In this document: positions 26,391-36,178 of the stretch, piece after piece
Layout of the letters: every line of letters begins with the position of its first letter
How positions within the stretch are numbered: position 1 is the stretch's first letter
Assembly: GCF_009711165.2 (NCBI RefSeq)
Contig: NZ_WMID02000005.1
Location: 218,135 to 282,134 of the forward strand
Direction: 5' to 3'
Length of the DNA: 64,000 nt
From: Flavobacterium sp. MC2016-06
GTDB taxonomy: Bacteria > Bacteroidota > Bacteroidia > Flavobacteriales > Flavobacteriaceae
Notes under the pieces: generated by a model
Told to the model about the DNA's origin: nothing
What the model saw: the letters and a program-made list of their open reading frames with translations, nothing else
Databases searched by the model: none
Translations under genes and position numbers: made by a program

Positions 26391-26735
26391 AATTTAATAC
26401 TTATTCATTACATGAAATGGATTGAATAGTAAGACTCAAAAATTTCATTTCTATTATTTTATAAGTAACAATATTACAATTTATTTGAACCGGCAGATTG
26501 CGTAATCTCCCAAATAGAGTTCACAATAGATATAAACAGTTTTTCAATCGATTAGTTTATCCGTCAACTTGCGGTAAATAGGTTTTGCTGACTGTAAATA
26601 TTGCGGGGAAGAATTAAGAATATATAGAAGATTTATTCTTTTATTTTGAAAATTAAAAAACTGGAGTTAGTAAAGCTCCAGTTTTTGTTTTTTTATAAAA
26701 TGCGTTTCTAATTTTTAGCAGCACATAAAACTATT
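26391..26735. other. Intergenic region
   Basis: The region holds the promoter side of the siderophore-interacting gene and the terminator of the hydrolase operon (26655-26686). I see no other gene or repeat in it. Confidence 0.5.
26655..26686 (-). terminator. Terminator of the hydrolase operon
   Basis: The arms 26655-26666 (AAAAAACTGGAG) and 26676-26686 pair around a 9-base loop. Read on the minus strand, the stem runs into a T tract just after the stop at 26736. Confidence 0.8.
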
Positions 26736-27506
26736 TTATAGTGCTTCATACCACTTTAAAATAAAATCGGCTACAGTTTCCCAGCCTGGTTCTCCACAGA
26801 TAAAATGGCTTTTTCCATCAAATATTTTTATATCGACTTGACTGTTGCGGTCTTTGTATTTACCCGCTATTGTATTTGTAAGAGCAGGCGGAAATATATG
26901 ATCACTGCCGCCGCCAACAAATAGAATAGGAGCATGAGCTTTTTTAAAATCAATATTAGAAAAAGAATTTAAAACTAATTCTCGACTGACTTTATAGCTT
27001 TCAGGAACTGCAAATTTTTCAAAGGCAATTTTCTTTTCTGCAAATGGTATTGTATTAAAAAAGGCATTGTCGTACCAATCACGGCTGCCCATAAAATATT
27101 TTTCAGAAGAAAAAAATCCAAATGCAGGCAGCACTGTTTTTAGAGTTTGAAATGGCGGAAAAACATTTTTTGGCGGTGCGCCGTCAATGCTTACTCCAGC
27201 GCTGGCTTTTCCCAATTCGATTAATTTTAATACCGCCATTCCTGCCATCGAATGTCCAATAATTAAAGGCTTTTCGGGTAAAGTGTCTAGTAGTTTATTG
27301 ATATTATTTACTACATCTATAAAACCAGTTTTAACGAGGTCAGGATGAACTTTTGCTCTTAGTTCACTAGTATTGCCTTCATGTCCTGGATTTGCAGGAG
27401 TATAAACGGTATAGCCTTTTTGTTCATAGTACTTTTTCCATTCTGTCCAACTGCTGTCGTTTACAAAATTTCCGTGAATAAGTACAATAGTTTTTGATTT
27501 TGCCAT
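26736..27506 (-). CDS. Alpha/beta hydrolase, last gene of a five-gene operon
   Basis: The 256-residue protein has an oxyanion-hole HGNFVNDSSW and the nucleophile elbow GHSMAG with S86. Late residues FVGGGSDHIFPP and GKSHFICGEPGW hold the likely Asp and His of the triad. It has no signal peptide. It lies 7 bases behind the isochorismatase-family gene. It is clearly paralogous to the hydrolase at 35081-35866; both share an ITG/IHG start, GHS elbow, LGFF/FGFF and the final W..TA/TVA.FI..W pattern. The ester or other substrate is unknown. Confidence 0.8.
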   Translation of the reverse strand: MAKSKTIVLIHGNFVNDSSWTEWKKYYEQKGYTVYTPANPGHEGNTSELRAKVHPDLVKTGFIDVVNNINKLLDTLPEKPLIIGHSMAGMAVLKLIELGKASAGVSIDGAPPKNVFPPFQTLKTVLPAFGFFSSEKYFMGSRDWYDNAFFNTIPFAEKKIAFEKFAVPESYKVSRELVLNSFSNIDFKKAHAPILFVGGGSDHIFPPALTNTIAGKYKDRNSQVDIKIFDGKSHFICGEPGWETVADFILKWYEAL

Positions 27507-27513
27507 AATTATT

Positions 27514-28053
27514 TTATTTAATTAAGTTTAGAATTTCTCTAAAAATTTCTCTTTTAGAATTTTTAACGAGTTCATAAAGACACATTTCTATATTGGTTAA
27601 AGCAGCACCTTTGGTTTGTAATTTTTGCAATGCTAAATCAATACTTTCTTTAGATCGAGAAGAAACACAATCGGATACAATTTCGACTTCAAAATTGTTT
27701 TCCAATAAGCCTAAAGCAGTTTGATAAACACAAATATGCGCTTCAATACCACAGATTAACCATTGCTTTCTATTAGATTCTAAAACAGCTTGTTTAAAGC
27801 TGTCGTTATCAAAAGCATTAAAAGAAAATTTCTCCAATGGTTTTTGGTTTACCAATAATTTTTCTAATTCAGGTATTGTATGTCCAAGTCCTTGCGGATT
27901 TTGTTCCACCCAAACAATAGGTAATGATAGTATCTGGCAGCCGCGAATTAGTTTCTCAAGATTTGATACTAATTTTTCGCTTTCGTTTACAATGCGGGCA
28001 AGTCTGCCTTGTAGATCAACTATTATTAATCCTGTGTTTTCTTGTATAAGCAT
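27514..28053 (-). CDS. Isochorismatase-like cysteine hydrolase
   Basis: The 179-residue protein has the full catalytic triad of the cysteine hydrolase superfamily. D13 is in LIIVDLQGRL, K75 in LEKFSFNAF, and C108 in CGIEAHICVYQTA with its preceding cis-peptide Gly-Ile/Glu. The form is like YcaC and other small members, whose substrates vary widely. It is the fourth gene of the operon, 16 bases behind the unknown gene and 7 bases ahead of the hydrolase. Confidence 0.85.
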   Translation of the reverse strand: MLIQENTGLIIVDLQGRLARIVNESEKLVSNLEKLIRGCQILSLPIVWVEQNPQGLGHTIPELEKLLVNQKPLEKFSFNAFDNDSFKQAVLESNRKQWLICGIEAHICVYQTALGLLENNFEVEIVSDCVSSRSKESIDLALQKLQTKGAALTNIEMCLYELVKNSKREIFREILNLIK

Positions 28054-28069
28054 TCGCTTGATTATTAAA

Positions 28070-28600
28070 TTAGTTCCAAATACCTTTTAGTGCTTTAGCT
28101 TCAATATCTTTTGCAAAAAGCGGTGTTTCTTGGTTATTGTGGTTTATTACATTTTGCAGCATATTATCTGATACCGATTTTAGGTCTGTAATTTTTAAAG
28201 ATTCAAGCAAAGCCAAAAACTCGTCTGTTGCTTTTACAACAACATGATTAGTAAGTTCACAGCTTAATGAAGTATGTTCCTTAATTTTCAGTTCCCAAAT
28301 AATTTTCAGCGTAGTTTTTCCTATTGCAGAAATAGAATCAGAAATAGATTCTACCCTACAGTGATCTTTAAGACTAATATCTTCCACATAATGCTGAATT
28401 AAAAGATTACCCGAAATCTGTTCTACATTTATAGACATTCGCTTTCCATCTTTAGTTAAAGAATTTCCTGCAGCTAAATGATCTATAGAGCAGTTTTGAT
28501 ATTCAAAGTCCTTTAATGTAAACAGCCATTCAGTTAAATCAATGCTTTCAAGCGGAGCATTAATAATAGCATTACAAATACTTTCGGCTAATAATTTCAT
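28070..28600 (-). CDS. Unknown 176-residue protein in the hydrolase operon
   Basis: I do not recognise this protein. It has no signal peptide or membrane segment. The central part (about 55-135) alternates strands and looks like a small alpha-plus-beta barrel, possibly of the SnoaL or START-like type, since it has a hydrophobic core with VEQISGNLLIQHYV and LKIIWELKI. That guess is weak. Its start overlaps the stop of the upstream isochorismatase-like gene by 4 bases (ATGA type). It is therefore tightly coupled to the operon and probably acts with the two cysteine hydrolases. Confidence 0.6.
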   Translation of the reverse strand: MKLLAESICNAIINAPLESIDLTEWLFTLKDFEYQNCSIDHLAAGNSLTKDGKRMSINVEQISGNLLIQHYVEDISLKDHCRVESISDSISAIGKTTLKIIWELKIKEHTSLSCELTNHVVVKATDEFLALLESLKITDLKSVSDNMLQNVINHNNQETPLFAKDIEAKALKGIWN

Positions 28601-29211
28601 TTTAAACTTTCTAAAAATTCATCGGTAGTTAAGAGACTATGTCCATAATTTGGAAAATTAGTTTCTACAGTAGCCTTAATCTCTTCCCAATTAAAAGCAC
28701 CAATTCCATCTTTTATCAAAGTTACATGATACCCGAGTTCAACGCCGTATCTTGCGGTAGAATCAATACAAGTATTAGCTCTCATTCCAGCAACAATAAT
28801 GCGGTTAATGCCATGTTGTTTCAAAATAAAATCAAGATCCGTATTAGCAAATCCGCTCGCTGTCCAATGATTTTGCGCTATTAAATCTTCTTTTTGAGGT
28901 TGTAAATCAGAGTGAAATTCACCGCCCCAAGTACCTTTTTCAAAAAGAGTCAATTTTAAACTTCCCATATGAGATGGAGATAAGAAATTCCAATTTAAAT
29001 AATCTTCTTTTTCTGTTTTTCTATGAGGAGCGTATACAATCTGAATTTTGCTTTTTCTGCATTCAGATACCAGTTTCTTTAAATTTTCAACGACATTATT
29101 TCCTTCCACAGTTTCTTTAACATTATTCCATAATTTTCCACCTTCCGAAAGAAAATCATTAAAAGGGTCGACTAAGATTAATGCTGTTTTGTTAGATTGA
29201 TCTGTTTTCAT
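28597..29211 (-). CDS. Isochorismatase-like cysteine hydrolase, possible lysine loss
   Basis: The 204-residue protein has D15 (LILVDPFNDF) and C148 (AGMRANTCIDSTAR) of the isochorismatase-like family. FANTDLDFIL matches the conserved region after the catalytic lysine. However, the preceding segment reads IAQNHWTASGF, where a Lys is expected near 113-114. The lysine seems to be replaced by Gln or Asn. This may reduce activity or mark another reaction. The gene follows the HSL-type hydrolase by 22 bases and overlaps the next gene by 4 bases. Confidence 0.75.
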   Translation of the reverse strand: MKTDQSNKTALILVDPFNDFLSEGGKLWNNVKETVEGNNVVENLKKLVSECRKSKIQIVYAPHRKTEKEDYLNWNFLSPSHMGSLKLTLFEKGTWGGEFHSDLQPQKEDLIAQNHWTASGFANTDLDFILKQHGINRIIVAGMRANTCIDSTARYGVELGYHVTLIKDGIGAFNWEEIKATVETNFPNYGHSLLTTDEFLESLK

Positions 29212-29233
29212 AACATTTAGATTTAATACACCG

Positions 29234-30271
29234 TTATTTTAAATATTTTTTAAGTTCTGCAGCAGCTTGTAGAAACAATGCTTTGGTTTGCGGAATTTCA
29301 GCTAAACCATTTAGTAAACCAAAATCATGAATCACATCGTTGTAGCGAACAGTTGTAACCACTACGCCGGCATCACTTAATTTACGTCCGTATGCTTCGC
29401 CTTCATCTCTTAAAATGTCATTTTCGGCTACCTGAATCAAAGTAGGAGGTAAACCTTTTAATTGCGCTAAAGTTGCTTGCAATGGCGATGCATAAATTTC
29501 TTTTCTTTTAGACGGATCTATATATTGATCCCACATCCATTGCATTAAGCTAGATGTCAAGAAACGCTGTTTGCCATATTGTTTATACGAATCCGTTTCA
29601 AAATCAGCATTGGCAACAGGCCAGAAAAGAATTTGTACTTTATACAGCGGCGTTCCTTTTTCTTTAGCCATCAAGGCACTTGCAGTGGCTAAATTTCCGC
29701 CAGCGCTATTACCAACAATTCCGAGTTTACTGCCGTCAACATTTATTTCATTTCCATGTGCGGCAATCCATTTCGCGGCAGCGTAAACTTCATTTACAGC
29801 TAGTGGATATTTAGCTTCTGGTGCAAGTGAGTAATTAACAAAAACGCCCACATAACCTGTAAGCACGCTCAAATCTCTAACCATGCGTTTGTGCGTAGGG
29901 TAATCGCCCAAAACCCAGCCGCCACCATGAATAAACATAAAGACAGGCAGTTTTCCTTTAGTTCTCGCAGGTCGTACAATATTCAGTTTTATTTTATAAC
30001 CGTCGGCAGTAATTTCTTTTTCAGATTCATCAATACCAGATAAATCAACCTTAAATGCATTTTGTGCACCAACAAGAACATTTCTTGCATCTGCGGGCGG
30101 AAGCGATTCTAGCGGCGCGCCTCCAGAATTTAGAGGTTTTAAAAACTCTTTTACCGCAGGAGTTAAATGCGGATCTGATGCATAATCAATTTGTGCGTAA
30201 GTTTTCATAGTGTTGTTTGCTAAAATTAGAAATAGAGTTAAGACAATTTTTGGTAAACTGAAATTCTTCAT
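29234..30271 (-). CDS. Exported alpha/beta hydrolase of the hormone-sensitive lipase family
   Basis: The 345-residue protein has a signal peptide (residues 8-26), then the HSL-family oxyanion motif HGGGW (115-119) and the nucleophile elbow GNSAGG (S189). The late QVAENDILRDEGE and VIHDFG segments supply the Asp and His. Such enzymes hydrolyse short to medium chain esters. It is the first gene of the five-gene operon that runs to 26736. A sigma-54-like promoter lies 32-51 bases before its ATG. Its export contrasts with the cytosolic genes behind it, so the substrate may be cut outside and taken further inside the cell. Confidence 0.85.
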   Translation of the reverse strand: MKNFSLPKIVLTLFLILANNTMKTYAQIDYASDPHLTPAVKEFLKPLNSGGAPLESLPPADARNVLVGAQNAFKVDLSGIDESEKEITADGYKIKLNIVRPARTKGKLPVFMFIHGGGWVLGDYPTHKRMVRDLSVLTGYVGVFVNYSLAPEAKYPLAVNEVYAAAKWIAAHGNEINVDGSKLGIVGNSAGGNLATASALMAKEKGTPLYKVQILFWPVANADFETDSYKQYGKQRFLTSSLMQWMWDQYIDPSKRKEIYASPLQATLAQLKGLPPTLIQVAENDILRDEGEAYGRKLSDAGVVVTTVRYNDVIHDFGLLNGLAEIPQTKALFLQAAAELKKYLK

Positions 30272-30302
30272 GATAAGTGGTTTTAAGGGTTAATCATCCT
30301 TA

Positions 30303-30322
30303 AGAAACCAATATACATGCCA
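30303..30322 (-). promoter_or_regulatory. Candidate sigma-54 promoter of the hydrolase operon
   Basis: Read on the minus strand from 30322, the sequence is TGGCATGTATATTGGT. The GG of the -24 element and the G at the -12 element stand at the standard spacing; consensus is TGGCAC-N5-TTGC. Only the last base of the -12 core (G for C) differs. The start of transcription would fall about 20 bases ahead of the ATG at 30271. A sigma-54-dependent activator is encoded at 33111-35084. Confidence 0.5.
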
Positions 30323-30468
30323 TACCAAAAAAAGCATTACCAAGACCGTATTTCAATAGTTTCAGTTTGTTTAACAACGCTGTATTTCGCTAAATAGATT
30401 TATATTAGTGAGATTTCGCTATCTCAAAACAAGTTTAAACACACACTATCAAATTAAGAGAAACTAAA

Positions 30469-32904
30469 TTATATGCCTTTTGTATTTATTTGAAATTCCT
30501 GAGAGAATTCAATTTTTAGGATTGTTCCATTATTATTTTCCAATGCAAGTTTTGCTTCCAAGTCATCACTTAAACCTTTTATCAAAGTCATCCCAAACGA
30601 ATTACTTTTTTTATTGGTACTGTCATCTTCAAAACCAATTCCGTTATCAGCAATAGTAAGCAAGTGTTTATTATCAGCAGTTTCTTCAAGCGTAATAAAA
30701 ATCATTCCCGTGCGCTCACTCGGAAAAGCATATTTGATAGAATTTGTTATCGCTTCATTCAAAATAAGCCCAAGCGGAACAGCTTGCGCAACATCCAATT
30801 CTAAAGGTTCTATTTTTAATTCAAACCTAATTTTTTGTCCAAGTGTAAAAGATTCTTTCAGATATTCGACTAATTCTTTAATATAATTTGGCATATTTAT
30901 CGTCGAAATATTTTCAGAATTATATAATTTTTGATGAATTAAAGACATAGAATGAATACGATGCTGACTGTTTTTAATAGCCGACAAAGCCATATCATTG
31001 TCTAAATATGCCGATTGAGAATTGAGCAGACTAATTACGGTTTGAAGATTGTTTTTTACACGATGATGAATCTCTTTTAAAAGCCATTCTTTTTCATCGA
31101 GTAAATGCCTTAAATTGGTATTTGCACTGCTGATTTCTTTTTCTTTAAGTTCAAGTTTTACATTATTTCGTTGTTTTAAACGATAACGATTGTACAATAA
31201 TCCAACCGTTATTAAAAGTAAAACCAAACACCAAATCGATACGCTGTTAAGCATTTTTGATTTTTTTAATGCCGTTTCCTGCAAATTAGATTCTTTGTTC
31301 AGTTGTTTGATTTCCTGCTCTTTGTGTGCTGTTTCATATTGGATTTTTAACTCTTGTATCTGTTTGTTTTTTGCAGCAGTAAGAAGAGAATCTTCAATGC
31401 TTTTATAATTACGAAAATGCGTTAATGCCGAGAGATGGTTTCCATTTGTTGAATCAATTTTATAGGATGCAATTTGAAGATCTATCGAATTATAGTTTTG
31501 ATGCAGCGATTTGGCAAGCAGCCTGATTTTATCAATGATTACTTTGCTTTTTTGGGTGTTGTTTCTATTAGCATAAAAGGCAGCCATTGAAGAAAGCGAA
31601 TTAGCTTTATCTTTAAAAGTTTCAGGGCTTTTTAATAATTCGGTACTCACAGCCATTTTGTTAAAATATTTTTCAGCCATAGCATAGTTCTTTAACCGCC
31701 AATAGCAATTTGCGAGACTAAAGTTCAGAATCATTTCATCAAAAGCATTTGTAGGCGGATTTGTTACTGTTAAAGAATTCAGATACTCAATAGCTTCTTT
31801 ATTTTTCCCTTTTAATGATAAAGCACGAACTGTACTAAAAAAAGCTTTATACCAACTGCCGCTATTTATATTTTTCTGTCCAAATTCAGCACTTTTTTGA
31901 AACATTTGAATAGCTTCTTCATAATGATACATATTGCCGTAAACACCGCCCAAACGAAAATAAAAAATATCTGCAAAAGTATAATCGTTTGTAGTTTCCA
32001 TTCTCCTTACACTCTTTAAAGCATAGTATAAAGCACTCTTTATATTAAACTGCCAGCTCTCAATAAAAGAAATTGTAGTTTCGTTAAACTGCTCGTGCTT
32101 AAAGCCAATTTTACGCATGTCAACAAGACTTTGGTACAGCAGTTTCTTAGACTGACTAATTTTTTCTCCCCAAAAATAAATCGTATTAAGATTCATGTTG
32201 GTTTCTATTCTTTTTTCTTCCTGTCCTAATTGTTTATAAAGCCTTGAAGCTTCTATAAGCAATTGTTCTTTTTTAGGATCTGCAGGCATGAGATAAACAG
32301 CCTGATTTTCTATTGCCTCAGCGAGAGCAAGTTTGTCATTTTCTTTTCGGCATTCGTTTGTTACCTGCTCAAAACATTTTTTGCTTTCAGTAAGATTATT
32401 GATCTGAGCATAATATTTACCAAGAAGCATTAAACTCAAATGCTGCCATTTTTTGTCTTTAAGCTGATTGCTTAAAAGATTTGCTTCTTTACTATACAAC
32501 TCGGCATTTTTAAGATCATCGGGTTTTGTTCCAGGTTTAAAAAGATAAAAACTGCCCAATTGCACCAATAATTTTATTCGGTCTGTATTCTTAGATTTAG
32601 CCAAAAGTAATTTGGCGGCATCAATATCACCTTTTTCTAAGAGTTCACTTCCAATTATATAAGAACCATTATTATAACCTTCGTCATAACTTAAAGAAAC
32701 AGGCAGTTTATAAGCTTTGCAGGCCAATACAACAGAACTGTCTGCATCTATAACACCTTGATTAGAGTTGTACAAGTACATAGAACAAAGCTGGATAAGC
32801 AGTCTTTTTTTCTTTAAATCATAATTAGCAACAGTTGAAGAGTTTTGTGCTAATCCTGTACAGGAAATAAAGAGCATTAAACAGAGAAAATATAATTGCT
32901 TCAT
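30469..32904 (-). CDS. TPR-containing sensor histidine kinase (HisKA_2 type)
   Basis: The 811-residue protein has a signal peptide. A long periplasmic part built of tetratricopeptide-like helical repeats follows (about 25-520). It then has one membrane segment (about 550-572), a short coiled coil and a HisKA_2 phospho-acceptor motif KEIHHRVKNNLQTVISLLNSQ near residue 612. The ATPase domain follows, with NEAITNSIKYAF near 717 and ADNGIGFEDD near 750. There is no receiver domain. It is divergent from the sigma-54 response regulator, 206 bases apart, and the two surely form a pair. TATATTTG at 32950-32943 on the minus strand matches the -7 consensus. Confidence 0.9.
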   Translation of the reverse strand: MKQLYFLCLMLFISCTGLAQNSSTVANYDLKKKRLLIQLCSMYLYNSNQGVIDADSSVVLACKAYKLPVSLSYDEGYNNGSYIIGSELLEKGDIDAAKLLLAKSKNTDRIKLLVQLGSFYLFKPGTKPDDLKNAELYSKEANLLSNQLKDKKWQHLSLMLLGKYYAQINNLTESKKCFEQVTNECRKENDKLALAEAIENQAVYLMPADPKKEQLLIEASRLYKQLGQEEKRIETNMNLNTIYFWGEKISQSKKLLYQSLVDMRKIGFKHEQFNETTISFIESWQFNIKSALYYALKSVRRMETTNDYTFADIFYFRLGGVYGNMYHYEEAIQMFQKSAEFGQKNINSGSWYKAFFSTVRALSLKGKNKEAIEYLNSLTVTNPPTNAFDEMILNFSLANCYWRLKNYAMAEKYFNKMAVSTELLKSPETFKDKANSLSSMAAFYANRNNTQKSKVIIDKIRLLAKSLHQNYNSIDLQIASYKIDSTNGNHLSALTHFRNYKSIEDSLLTAAKNKQIQELKIQYETAHKEQEIKQLNKESNLQETALKKSKMLNSVSIWCLVLLLITVGLLYNRYRLKQRNNVKLELKEKEISSANTNLRHLLDEKEWLLKEIHHRVKNNLQTVISLLNSQSAYLDNDMALSAIKNSQHRIHSMSLIHQKLYNSENISTINMPNYIKELVEYLKESFTLGQKIRFELKIEPLELDVAQAVPLGLILNEAITNSIKYAFPSERTGMIFITLEETADNKHLLTIADNGIGFEDDSTNKKSNSFGMTLIKGLSDDLEAKLALENNNGTILKIEFSQEFQINTKGI

Positions 32905-32942
32905 TGGTTATTCAGAATTAAATTTCTAATGGTTTTGGTAAA

Positions 32943-32950
32943 CAAATATA
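32943..32950 (-). promoter_or_regulatory. Candidate -7 element of the histidine kinase gene
   Basis: On the minus strand this reads TATATTTG, an exact match to the Bacteroidota TAnnTTTG box. It lies 39 bases before the ATG at 32904. No TTG is seen at the usual -33 distance, so support is partial. Confidence 0.35.
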
Positions 32951-33110
32951 GAAAGAAACGGATTTGCTTTGTTGAAAAAATATCAAGAAAATTCAGATAA
33001 ATGATGTTTTTTATAATTTAAATTTTGAAAATTGACTATTTTAATGGTGATAATTAACTAATTTTATGCCAATATATTAATCTTGTTATAGTACTAAAAA
33101 TACCACATTT

Positions 33111-35084
33111 ATGAAAATGGTTTCTGAGAATGGTAATAAAGCTGTTGAGTCAACACTTAAAAAGCGAATTTTAATTGTTGAAGATCAATTTATAGAAGCG
33201 CATGATTTGCAGTTAATTCTTGAAAAGGCAAATTATGATGTTTTAGGAATTGCTCGCTCTGTTGATCAAGCTTTAGAACAAATTCTAATAGAAAAACCGG
33301 ATTTAGTTTTTGTAGATATTATGCTGAAGGGAAGCAGAAACGGAATTGAACTGGCACATATTCTTAAAGAAAATCATATTGGGTTTATATTTATTTCGGC
33401 CAATTCCAGCAAAAGTATTTTAGATAAAGCCAAAACTACGCAGCCTTTTGGGTTTATTGTAAAACCTTTTCGAGATCAAGATGTGTTGACGACTTTAGAA
33501 ATTGCTTTTTATCGTCAGGAATACAGTTTAGAAACACAGTTAATGCAGCAAATGCAATTGCAGAAGAATATTACTGCGATTATAAATTTAAATCTAAAAA
33601 AAGAAGAAGCTTTGCTGGCATTTGGAAAAGTAGTGCAGGCTTTTATTTCTTTTGATTATTTGGAAGTTGGTTTTGTTAACGAAACGCATTATGATAATCT
33701 CGGAATCGTGCGTAAAAATATTGATGATTATCAGATTATCAGCCCGCTGAAGCTTTCTCAAATTGCAGCTATTACTACAAAAGAATTAGACGAAACATAC
33801 AAGAAATCTAAGATAGATGTAGAACCTGTTATATATAGTGAAGAATCATTGATTAACAACTTTCAGGCCGCGCCGATAAAAGGTTTGATTGCACATAATT
33901 TTGGCATAAAATCGTATTTGGTTTTTCCTGTTTCAATTGCATCCATTCAAAAATTTCACTTTACGTTTTATAGCAGAAACTTTAATATTTACGCGAAAGA
34001 GCATTTAAATCTTTTAAGTAATTTAGAAAATATCTTATCGCAGTTGATTGCTAAATTGTATGCTGAAGAAGATATAAGTTTAAGCTTAAAAGAAACCATT
34101 ATTAAAATCCCAAAGCCAATAAAAACTGCAAATGGTTTTGAAGGCATTATAGGAAACAGCTCCCAAATGATTACGGTTTTTGATTATATTAGAAAAGTTG
34201 CTCCATCTGATACTTCTGTTTTGGTTTTAGGTGAAAGTGGTACAGGAAAAGAAAAAATTGCGCAAAGTATTCATGCTTTATCACCTCGAAAAGAAAAACC
34301 TTTGGTTATTATAAATTGTGGTGCGATTCCAGAAAATCTGGCTGAATCACTGCTTTTTGGACATGAAAGAGGTGCTTTTACTGGCGCAATAGACAAACGC
34401 ATTGGTAAATTTGAACTTGCTGATGGCGGTACTATTTTTTTAGACGAAATAGGAGAGATGCCTTTAGAACTTCAAGTAAAATTACTGCGTGTATTGCAAG
34501 AGAGAGAAATTGAGCGAATTGGAAGTATTTCGCCTATAAAAATTGATGTGAGAATTATTGCAGCGACCAATAAAAATCTAGAAGAAGAAGTTGCGGCTGG
34601 CAGATTTAGAATGGATTTGTATTATCGTTTACATGTTTTTCCGATTTTGGTGCCGCCACTTAAAAAAAGAAAAGAAGATATTCCAGAATTAGCCCAGCAT
34701 TTTATTACGGTTTACAGCGAAAAAATGGGCAGAAAAATACCAATTCTTTCTGATTTTGCTTTACAGCAGATTATGAATTACAATTGGCCCGGAAATATTA
34801 GAGAACTTGAACACGTTATACAGCGCGCTATTTTATTGACTGACGGAAATACGATTAAGGATATTGAAATTTCGGCTTCTTTAAAAATGCATCCAGAACA
34901 ACTAAGCGAATCTTTTTCTATTAAAACAATTCTTGAAAACGAAAGAGATTACATTTTGTATATTCTGAAAAAATGCAACGGAAAAATATCGGGTACGGGC
35001 GGTGCAGCAGAGATTTTAGACATTCATCCTTCTACTTTAAATTCAAAAATAAAAAAACTCGAAATCAAGAAAGAATTAAATTAA
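33111..35084 (+). CDS. Sigma-54-dependent response regulator (NtrC type)
   Basis: The 657-residue protein has a receiver domain with phospho-acceptor D69 ([10 protein letters not shown]). The central part (about 150-330) probably folds as a GAF-like sensor. It then has an AAA+ domain with Walker A GESGTGKE near 374, the sigma-54 contact loop GAFTGA near 421, Walker [10 protein letters not shown] and an arginine finger region. It ends in a Fis-type helix-turn-helix (about 610-655). The GAFTGA loop shows that it works with RNA polymerase holding sigma-54. The histidine kinase gene is divergent. Its stop overlaps that of the convergent hydrolase gene by 4 bases. The extra GAF-like part is longer than in ordinary NtrC. 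Confidence 0.92.
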   Translation: MKMVSENGNKAVESTLKKRILIVEDQFIEAHDLQLILEKANYDVLGIARSVDQALEQILIEKPDLVFVDIMLKGSRNGIELAHILKENHIGFIFISANSSKSILDKAKTTQPFGFIVKPFRDQDVLTTLEIAFYRQEYSLETQLMQQMQLQKNITAIINLNLKKEEALLAFGKVVQAFISFDYLEVGFVNETHYDNLGIVRKNIDDYQIISPLKLSQIAAITTKELDETYKKSKIDVEPVIYSEESLINNFQAAPIKGLIAHNFGIKSYLVFPVSIASIQKFHFTFYSRNFNIYAKEHLNLLSNLENILSQLIAKLYAEEDISLSLKETIIKIPKPIKTANGFEGIIGNSSQMITVFDYIRKVAPSDTSVLVLGESGTGKEKIAQSIHALSPRKEKPLVIINCGAIPENLAESLLFGHERGAFTGAIDKRIGKFELADGGTIFLDEIGEMPLELQVKLLRVLQEREIERIGSISPIKIDVRIIAATNKNLEEEVAAGRFRMDLYYRLHVFPILVPPLKKRKEDIPELAQHFITVYSEKMGRKIPILSDFALQQIMNYNWPGNIRELEHVIQRAILLTDGNTIKDIEISASLKMHPEQLSESFSIKTILENERDYILYILKKCNGKISGTGGAAEILDIHPSTLNSKIKKLEIKKELN

Positions 35085-35866
35085 ATCACTTTTTCTAACC
35101 AATTTGCAATAAATTGCGCGGTATTTTCCCAATTAGATTGATATAAAACTAAATGGTTTCTACCCTTAAATTCTTTATAACAAGTAATAGAATGAAGGTT
35201 TTTGTATTTTCTAAAATTAGAATAATTAAGAGAAGAAGGTATAATTTGATCTTCGGAACCTGATATAAACAACAAAGGTTCGTGTTTTTTTCTAAAGTTT
35301 ATTTTGGCTGTTTGGGTTAAAACATCTCGTAAAACTAGTTTAGATTCTGGAATTACTAATTTTTCGTAAGATGCCTTTTGTTCTTCAAACGACATTTTGT
35401 TTGTAAAGGCATATTGCCATTCTTTAAATGACATTAAATAGGTTTTTGCTGTTGAAGTAAAAAAGCCTAAAGGTTTCCAAATGGCTTTATAAAAAGAGCG
35501 TTTTGAAGGCAGTACAAATTGCGGCGAAACAGAATGAATACAAACTCCGGCTATACCCAATTCTTTCTGAATCAATAATTGTGTTAAAAGTCCTCCGTAA
35601 GAATGCCCGATTAAAATTGGTTTTTCAGAGAGTTTTTCTATAATTTCTGTATAATAATCAATCAAATCTGCTAAACGCAAAATAGCGATTCTTGAATCTG
35701 GATGCTGGGTTCTTAACTCTTCTGCCGATTCATTTTTATAAGGCCACGGCGCAGCAGCAGTTTTGTATCCTTTGTTTTCAAAAAAAACAATCCATTCCTC
35801 CCAACAAGAATGACTAACAAATGCTCCTGTAATAAACACAATTGTTTTTGTATTGGATAGATACAT
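35081..35866 (-). CDS. Alpha/beta hydrolase, paralogue of 26736-27506
   Basis: The 261-residue protein has an [14 protein letters not shown] oxyanion segment and the nucleophile elbow GHSYGG with S89. [12 protein letters not shown] and [19 protein letters not shown] near the C-terminus hold the acid and His. It is related along its length to the last gene of the hydrolase operon, but the first-strand motif has ITG instead of IHG. It is monocistronic. An imperfect sigma-54-like site (AGGCATATGTTTTGT on the minus strand near 35948-35934) lies upstream, so both paralogues may answer to the same regulator. Confidence 0.75.
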   Translation of the reverse strand: MYLSNTKTIVFITGAFVSHSCWEEWIVFFENKGYKTAAAPWPYKNESAEELRTQHPDSRIAILRLADLIDYYTEIIEKLSEKPILIGHSYGGLLTQLLIQKELGIAGVCIHSVSPQFVLPSKRSFYKAIWKPLGFFTSTAKTYLMSFKEWQYAFTNKMSFEEQKASYEKLVIPESKLVLRDVLTQTAKINFRKKHEPLLFISGSEDQIIPSSLNYSNFRKYKNLHSITCYKEFKGRNHLVLYQSNWENTAQFIANWLEKVI

Positions 35867-36178
35867 GTTGAGGTATTTTTGAGATTACTTTCTAGAAATG
35901 TAACAGCACACAAATTTGAGTCTTCTTTGTAAAAACAAAACATATGCCTTTTTGGGGAAGTATTGATTATAAAAGAATTCTTTCGTAAAACGAAATTTAT
36001 AATTATTATATATCGTTAAAAAAGATTTTAGATTCTTGAAATATCATTCTTAATAGATTTTTGAACGACAGATTCATCAAAACAGAAAGCATATACTAAT
36101 ATTTCTTAATATTAATAAATTGTAGTAATAATCTTATTTATTTTGTTAAATTTGAAATTCTTCTTTAGAGTTTTAAAT
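35867..36178. other. Intergenic region between divergent genes
   Basis: The region is AT-rich and serves as a divergent promoter region. A weak sigma-54-like site toward the hydrolase is the only motif I can point to. Confidence 0.4.
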
